Positions 63,301 through 64,000 of a stretch of 64,000 bases of DNA are shown here, in pieces. Below the pieces are notes generated by a model. It was not told the origin of the DNA and did not search any database. It saw only the letters and a program-made list of their open reading frames with translations. This DNA comes from Ochromonas danica (Eukaryota; Sar; Chrysophyceae; Chromulinales; Chromulinaceae): contig VKHL01000131.1 in the NCBI GenBank assembly GCA_015146655.1, positions 17,451 through 81,450 of the forward strand, written 5' to 3'. Each line of letters opens with the position of its first letter. Position 1 is the first letter of the stretch. The translations under genes and the position numbers were made by a program.

Positions 63301-64000
63301 GTGGCTTGTTGCTGAATGCATCCTCAAGCTATGACCCTAACACAGTGGGAAAGGTTCCAGCAACTCGATTATCTTTTCTGTGGTCTTGTCGATCTTGGTC
63401 TGCTGTTGGAGGGATTCTGCTGCCTTCTTGCAGTTTGATAGTACAGTCTGCTTCAATGGGTGGCGGCTCATCGTTGGCAACTTCTGCAGTGAAGGTTTCA
63501 GCCACTAATGAGAGCTCAGTTGGGAGCCTCTCTGTTGTAAGTGTGACAGTGTATGATGCTTCCAAGCCCAGTCGAAAGAATAGTACGGCTCGCATGGAAG
63601 TGACAGTGATCGCAAGTGCCGCTCCTTTACTCAGCATGTTTCCATCTCCATCCGATATAGTCTCTTCCTTGGCTTATGTCAATATCGATCGAGAAGTGAC
63701 CCTCACGTCCACAGTGCTTTCTCCTGTCTATCGTTGCAATGCTTCGTGGTCTGTGAATGACCGTAGTTTGGATATTGAGAAGATGATCTCTTCAGCGTAC
63801 CCAAAGAGTGTGCTTGCAAATCACTTGACCTATGTCAATTTGCACTTGTCAGCCTTCTCCTTGGTAGGTGGGTCCACATACACCTTCAGTCTCTCGTGCC
63901 AGACGATATCGGATGCAAGGTCATCAGGAAGGCGCTTGGCAAGCTTAGACACTTCAGTCAATAGCTCTGTCTCCATTCAAGTGTCGACCAACAATCCTCC
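54384..64000 (+). CDS. Giant secreted NHL-propeller / PSxxPS-linker / REJ-like protein (3' end beyond window)
   Basis: From the ATG at 54384 the frame stays open to the last base: 3,205 codons, no stop, no intron. Residues 1-26 are a signal peptide (CCFHRLVFFIYFLLLLG). Three NHL-like beta-propeller regions follow at about 31-710, 773-1502 and 1548-2241. Repeats such as GNIYIAD, LYVADAGNHLVRSVDL and AGYTGDN-A-A-LN-P-G recur, the last being the standard NHL insert loop. Linkers of P-S-x-x tetrads separate them: residues 713-771 (PSGQPSGQPSAQ..), 1504-1546, and a long one at about 2245-2605. The rest (2613-3205) is beta-sandwich-like, including a REJ/PKD-type stretch at 2954-3085 (LLNASSSYDPN ... 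LSFLWSCRSW). REJ proteins often end in a GPS site and membrane helices, which would lie beyond the window. Probable cell-surface or extracellular-matrix protein; the linkers may be heavily glycosylated. Confidence 0.85.
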   Translation, partial: MTTSPCCFHRLVFFIYFLLLLGKTYEGPADSSSVYGGNNPVFTVAGYTDDTVDRLAKKMDIPASVASLTYPTAFHFDGQGNIYIADKTAIWLYNASTTTMSIFIGGGIDQIGEGVVATDVAITDTRGVTGDSYGNIYYSDFERCVVRKYDITLGRVSTVVGVLDDCNDRARNGDFVLSDVRLNRPWGIFYSELTQSLFIAVSASNYVLEVDFNGGVGTARFVLGQWSSTGGNSPSNDLALFTIMRKPIAVFVRKDGASNTLYCVDSGGNLVRTVALGSGANAFIAIGKAGSSGSSGADGQSPTDTSINQPICAAVNSVGDLLVVESSNIIRRASASDSKVYTISDIAAYVIGSKMPTSTVNFTTILGCGLDYDDNLVVSSQVGSTIIIWKIVTPSLDGSRVEALVGYMGGVTIPAQWLPLSTGGNIAMWSDTRKNLYVVDGVSNGVHKIDTTTNTSSYYAGGLIGGYDGGGLAATLSRMNAPNQIVGDTLGNLYIYDSKNAMIRTVGTDGALYDLAGGGIIYGVHAMAYDSSRNCLYLGREGFAQKLDIAGDRLGLFFTAQLTHTASSFWVDSFFNVYATDILTTTLVHYLNISGNAMKNIPYYSSPFTNNPLCCPIVTLCGDYLNNLYIMYDNFSSIMMIDFQSKHTSNVFGSSDKQLATVIPGEFVRPTAAIKFPVACYSDTRSNSFYFAEVIGQNARIRAQLRGFPVTASPSMSPTKKPTPQPSVRPSGQPSGQPSAQPSGQPSGQPSNHPSGQPSSQPSMVTPPTVPFTKYIKPLAGLPTDGHFGDGGPLRETFLESPGGIYVDTLGNLYIMDVHHLRIVNATTNLISTLAGGGNSSESEIPGHQMEIASGWGITGDLEGNIYFSDRTRHQVFLYRPSTGLVLAVVGINRQLGYSGDGGAPSSAMLNAPFGLFYYDVRQLLYIADTSNNVIRYVDFAVTNTIETLSVNSVDPSLATSFLNPVDVWVGTMNDVLYIADSGQSRIVQVNLGSNYMIVVAGNGTNLRSSLTSPELYARELTGSIVATSGAIHRPRCVCGDAYGNIYFSQVLNQGFYRVNLPTGKLTRIAGNRDSVLRMTNASATSVLLGGTVSSCKIGVNGDLFYLDDGQGSTTKGAIWKIFSASFATPTNKRIEVLRGYVRGVSLPSTSVSLGCIASIWGDDLGHSLYLADPCSSIIHRIQLSDQSISIYAGTGVRRNSKDQYNSTQSVSITPLNQPMGVVGSNILNDKKLYFIDYASHAVYSIDQTIMMLSVVLNGSFAECGDVNAAYNGNRLLCYPLALALDEEHHFLYVADSRYRVQRVDLTTSTVTVLIGNGTLGYRDGIVPSPLTLVGSPAVLVSHVNSMWFHSQNGESFLYLSDYENRVVRKVDLQSFNVSTVLGKGQGKESMFYHDRLQAGNKAYLAGIRGLCGDHASNQLYLLDDANRTLLALPSVNASYYIQLIMESSPIQGNAESDDSGLKLASEASMGQGQACFVNHQGDLYLGDYVPQLSLARVRVVSDFTPSSQPSSEPSAEPSSQPTGQPSGQPTLEPSVSPSQPNLASSRLLTTVAGYKTLSGPTDNSAITASFTSIGGVCMNDLGHIYIADDVVVKKISPESNSIILYAGGGSNMGTAGSITGTPVFSKKFGKIGGLAVDEQDRVYVSDNGAFSRIYVIDPTTMLVYTVAGLGTAGYTGDNNAASQARLNKPSGLFYHRPSHILYVADAGNHLVRSVDLSTSFNDVSTMGSSIIKTVVGSDGEIRSIWVSAAGDIFLTDATQCSVYKYNRGGDVINRVVGNGTCSSSVIPANSSVSATNISLQTIVSITGSDDEGTLYVSPNDANGLRRVNLSSLSMERVTASSDSLVVGHDLPAIIEKVSASYCFYYNKRESGEINSNNTMIIADTVQKYIWRYRPDTRKMEVITGFVGGLSVRANSVNLGLIAGMAVNRANGDLYLVDATKNYAYLVKKQHSGTMISIMAGTGFAGYNGDDQPASLAALNNPMSIVIDARQGDLYISESLNNRVRKIDGNTMNISTVMGTGFSTCDSSLVTYRGPATSLNLCNPLGLAMDSRKGVLYYSDSSYVIRKLSLNNGTIETIAGNGHSGYLNGGLLTSQIGNIYFMMLSHDGNSIYVFDVDYHCVRLVELVQDRITTVVGQCGTSGYSEDGVSASVAVLKAPRAGSLDAEGNLYIFTWNAGVHYVLRSYSQRLYRFVSNSGVYGFSGDDQPPLSSLTSSSPASLIVDGDVYFSEYYVQSGDITIGRVRRTYSIEPTSLPTAQPSSFPTAYPSSQPSSSPSTNPSSQPSTRPSGQPSAQPSGHPSSHPSSSPSTNPSSQPSTQPSGHPSSHPSSSPSTTPSSQPSTQPSGQPSAQPSGHPSSHPSSSPSTTPSSQPSTQPSGHPSSHPSSSPSTTPSSQPSTRPSGQPSAQPSGHPSSHPSSSPSTTPSSQPSTQPSGQPVAQLPSCPSTNPSSHPSSEPSGQPSSLPSSFTKPSCLTSSPSAQSFPPSLNIPSIQPSSSASSQQPSALSSAYPTREDSSQPSSSVCSPTRGPSTSMTAQPTSPTQAPSLHTTAPTSSPQSGEPTSFSSPSLAPSTSCPISELSLQPSFSPSLHPSTYQPSIQPSVSPVVQLSERPFVFSSQLSILSAVFSWDGLQVYVTFSAPTNMLELSSGMSFVCDKVFVFSDANSYTCLWRNASQAIIRDTTRSSLWVGSTIQLVDVKNGNVLKISCSSAMSWSICPNTVVDSEASVTIAGPQAPILPSIGSFVTSRISNCSSWQLDLSVGSVVTGNAGRSWRSATFHVQGLTYSSNTSAITRELYAQFAVPSSLLVIGSNYLTSGETYLVSVTLCNFLNACASRELTTTVSDSSNSLPPFVSITGGDVSRSIFVSESLLLTADAYLLQCHGKTSASGLSYLWRMKLTSSASWLSVRSQSKDEKKLLLAAYSLSADMTYLAQVTVKDKVSSLSTSVNVSIAVRSADLVAVISLPSPQQVRIGSSGLLLNASSSYDPNTVGKVPATRLSFLWSCRSWSAVGGILLPSCSLIVQSASMGGGSSLATSAVKVSATNESSVGSLSVVSVTVYDASKPSRKNSTARMEVTVIASAAPLLSMFPSPSDIVSSLAYVNIDREVTLTSTVLSPVYRCNASWSVNDRSLDIEKMISSAYPKSVLANHLTYVNLHLSAFSLVGGSTYTFSLSCQTISDARSSGRRLASLDTSVNSSVSIQVSTNNP
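56520..56696 (+). repeat. PSxx linker 1 of the giant protein
   Basis: Codons 713-771 encode about nine P-S-x-x tetrads (PSGQ, PSAQ, PSNH, PSSQ). It separates the first and second propeller regions. Confidence 0.85.
58893..59022 (+). repeat. PSxx linker 2 of the giant protein
   Basis: Codons 1504-1546 encode PSSQPSSEPSAEPSSQ and similar tetrads between the second and third propeller regions. Confidence 0.85.
61118..62200 (+). repeat. PSxx linker 3 with alternating 96/72-bp DNA repeats
   Basis: About 360 codons of P-S-x-x tetrads. Within it five DNA units follow each other exactly: 61227-61322 (96 bp), 61323-61394 (72), 61395-61490 (96), 61491-61562 (72), 61563-61658 (96). Long and short units differ by one 24-bp insert (GGGCCAGCCTTCTGCTCAAC..), so the true period is 168 bp. 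After 61730 the repeats degenerate. Confidence 0.9.
63240..63640 (+). other. REJ/PKD-like region of the giant protein
   Basis: LLLNASSSYDPN, about 14 further residues and LSFLWSCRSW, then a Cys about 13 residues on, match the (L)DASxSxDPD...LxYxWxC pattern of REJ (receptor for egg jelly) and PKD modules. The assignment is by motif only. Confidence 0.55.

Noticed and set aside
1-64000. tRNA, rRNA or snRNA genes
   Set aside because: I scanned for T-arm (GGTTCGAATCC-like) and other conserved RNA signatures and found none I could support. A tRNAscan-SE and Infernal run would be decisive.

Overview
The window is nuclear DNA from a eukaryote, most likely a flagellate, plastid-bearing stramenopile (ochrophyte; class not resolved). 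Four lines of sequence evidence support this. A triose-phosphate-type translocator begins with a signal peptide followed by an ASAVAANA^F motif, the bipartite plastid presequence with phenylalanine at the cleavage site. Two CYP97-like carotenoid hydroxylases are present. A bZIP-PAS factor belongs to a class typical of stramenopiles. A giant secreted protein carries the PSGQPSGQP-type linkers common in that group. DRC8/EFCAB2 and a MAK/LF4-type kinase imply motile cilia. Introns are short, GT-AG, and many are bounded or filled by TG repeats.

Layout. 1-11.8 kb is a compact, relatively GC-rich block: the end of a membrane protein, an HspBP1/Fes1 exchange factor, NOP53, DRC8 (minus), an uncharacterised 738-aa protein, the eEF2-folding factor HGH1, and an uncharacterised membrane-anchored 686-aa protein ending inside a long hairpin. 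11.8-14.5 kb is gene-poor and holds what may be a decayed hAT transposase. 14.5-19 kb has a secreted DUF2961/GH172 protein and an FkbM-type methyltransferase, both minus. 19.3-25.5 kb is a 2,033-aa formin, followed by minisatellite. 27.1-35.7 kb is a plastid-related cluster: the translocator and a head-to-head pair of CYP97-like P450s. 36.4-43.4 kb has an EF-hand protein, an F-box/LRR-like protein and the bZIP-PAS factor. 43.4-47.3 kb is nearly empty. 47.3-53.4 kb has a GT31/Fringe-like glycosyltransferase, a 249-bp MITE with an 8-bp target duplication, a secreted lipocalin and the MAK/LF4 kinase. 54.4 kb to the window edge is one uninterrupted reading frame of more than 3,200 codons: signal peptide, three NHL-like propeller regions separated by PSxxPS linkers, and a REJ/PKD-like region, with no stop reached.

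Functional groupings: HspBP1 and HGH1 (protein folding) and NOP53 (60S biogenesis) are housekeeping. DRC8 and the MAK kinase point to the flagellum, and the formin to actin. The translocator and P450s serve the plastid. The GH172 protein, lipocalin, FkbM, GT31 and the giant protein belong to the secretory pathway or cell surface. Exon joins were deduced by hand from reading-frame continuity, GT-AG borders and family conservation; all closed gene models give an integral number of codons.
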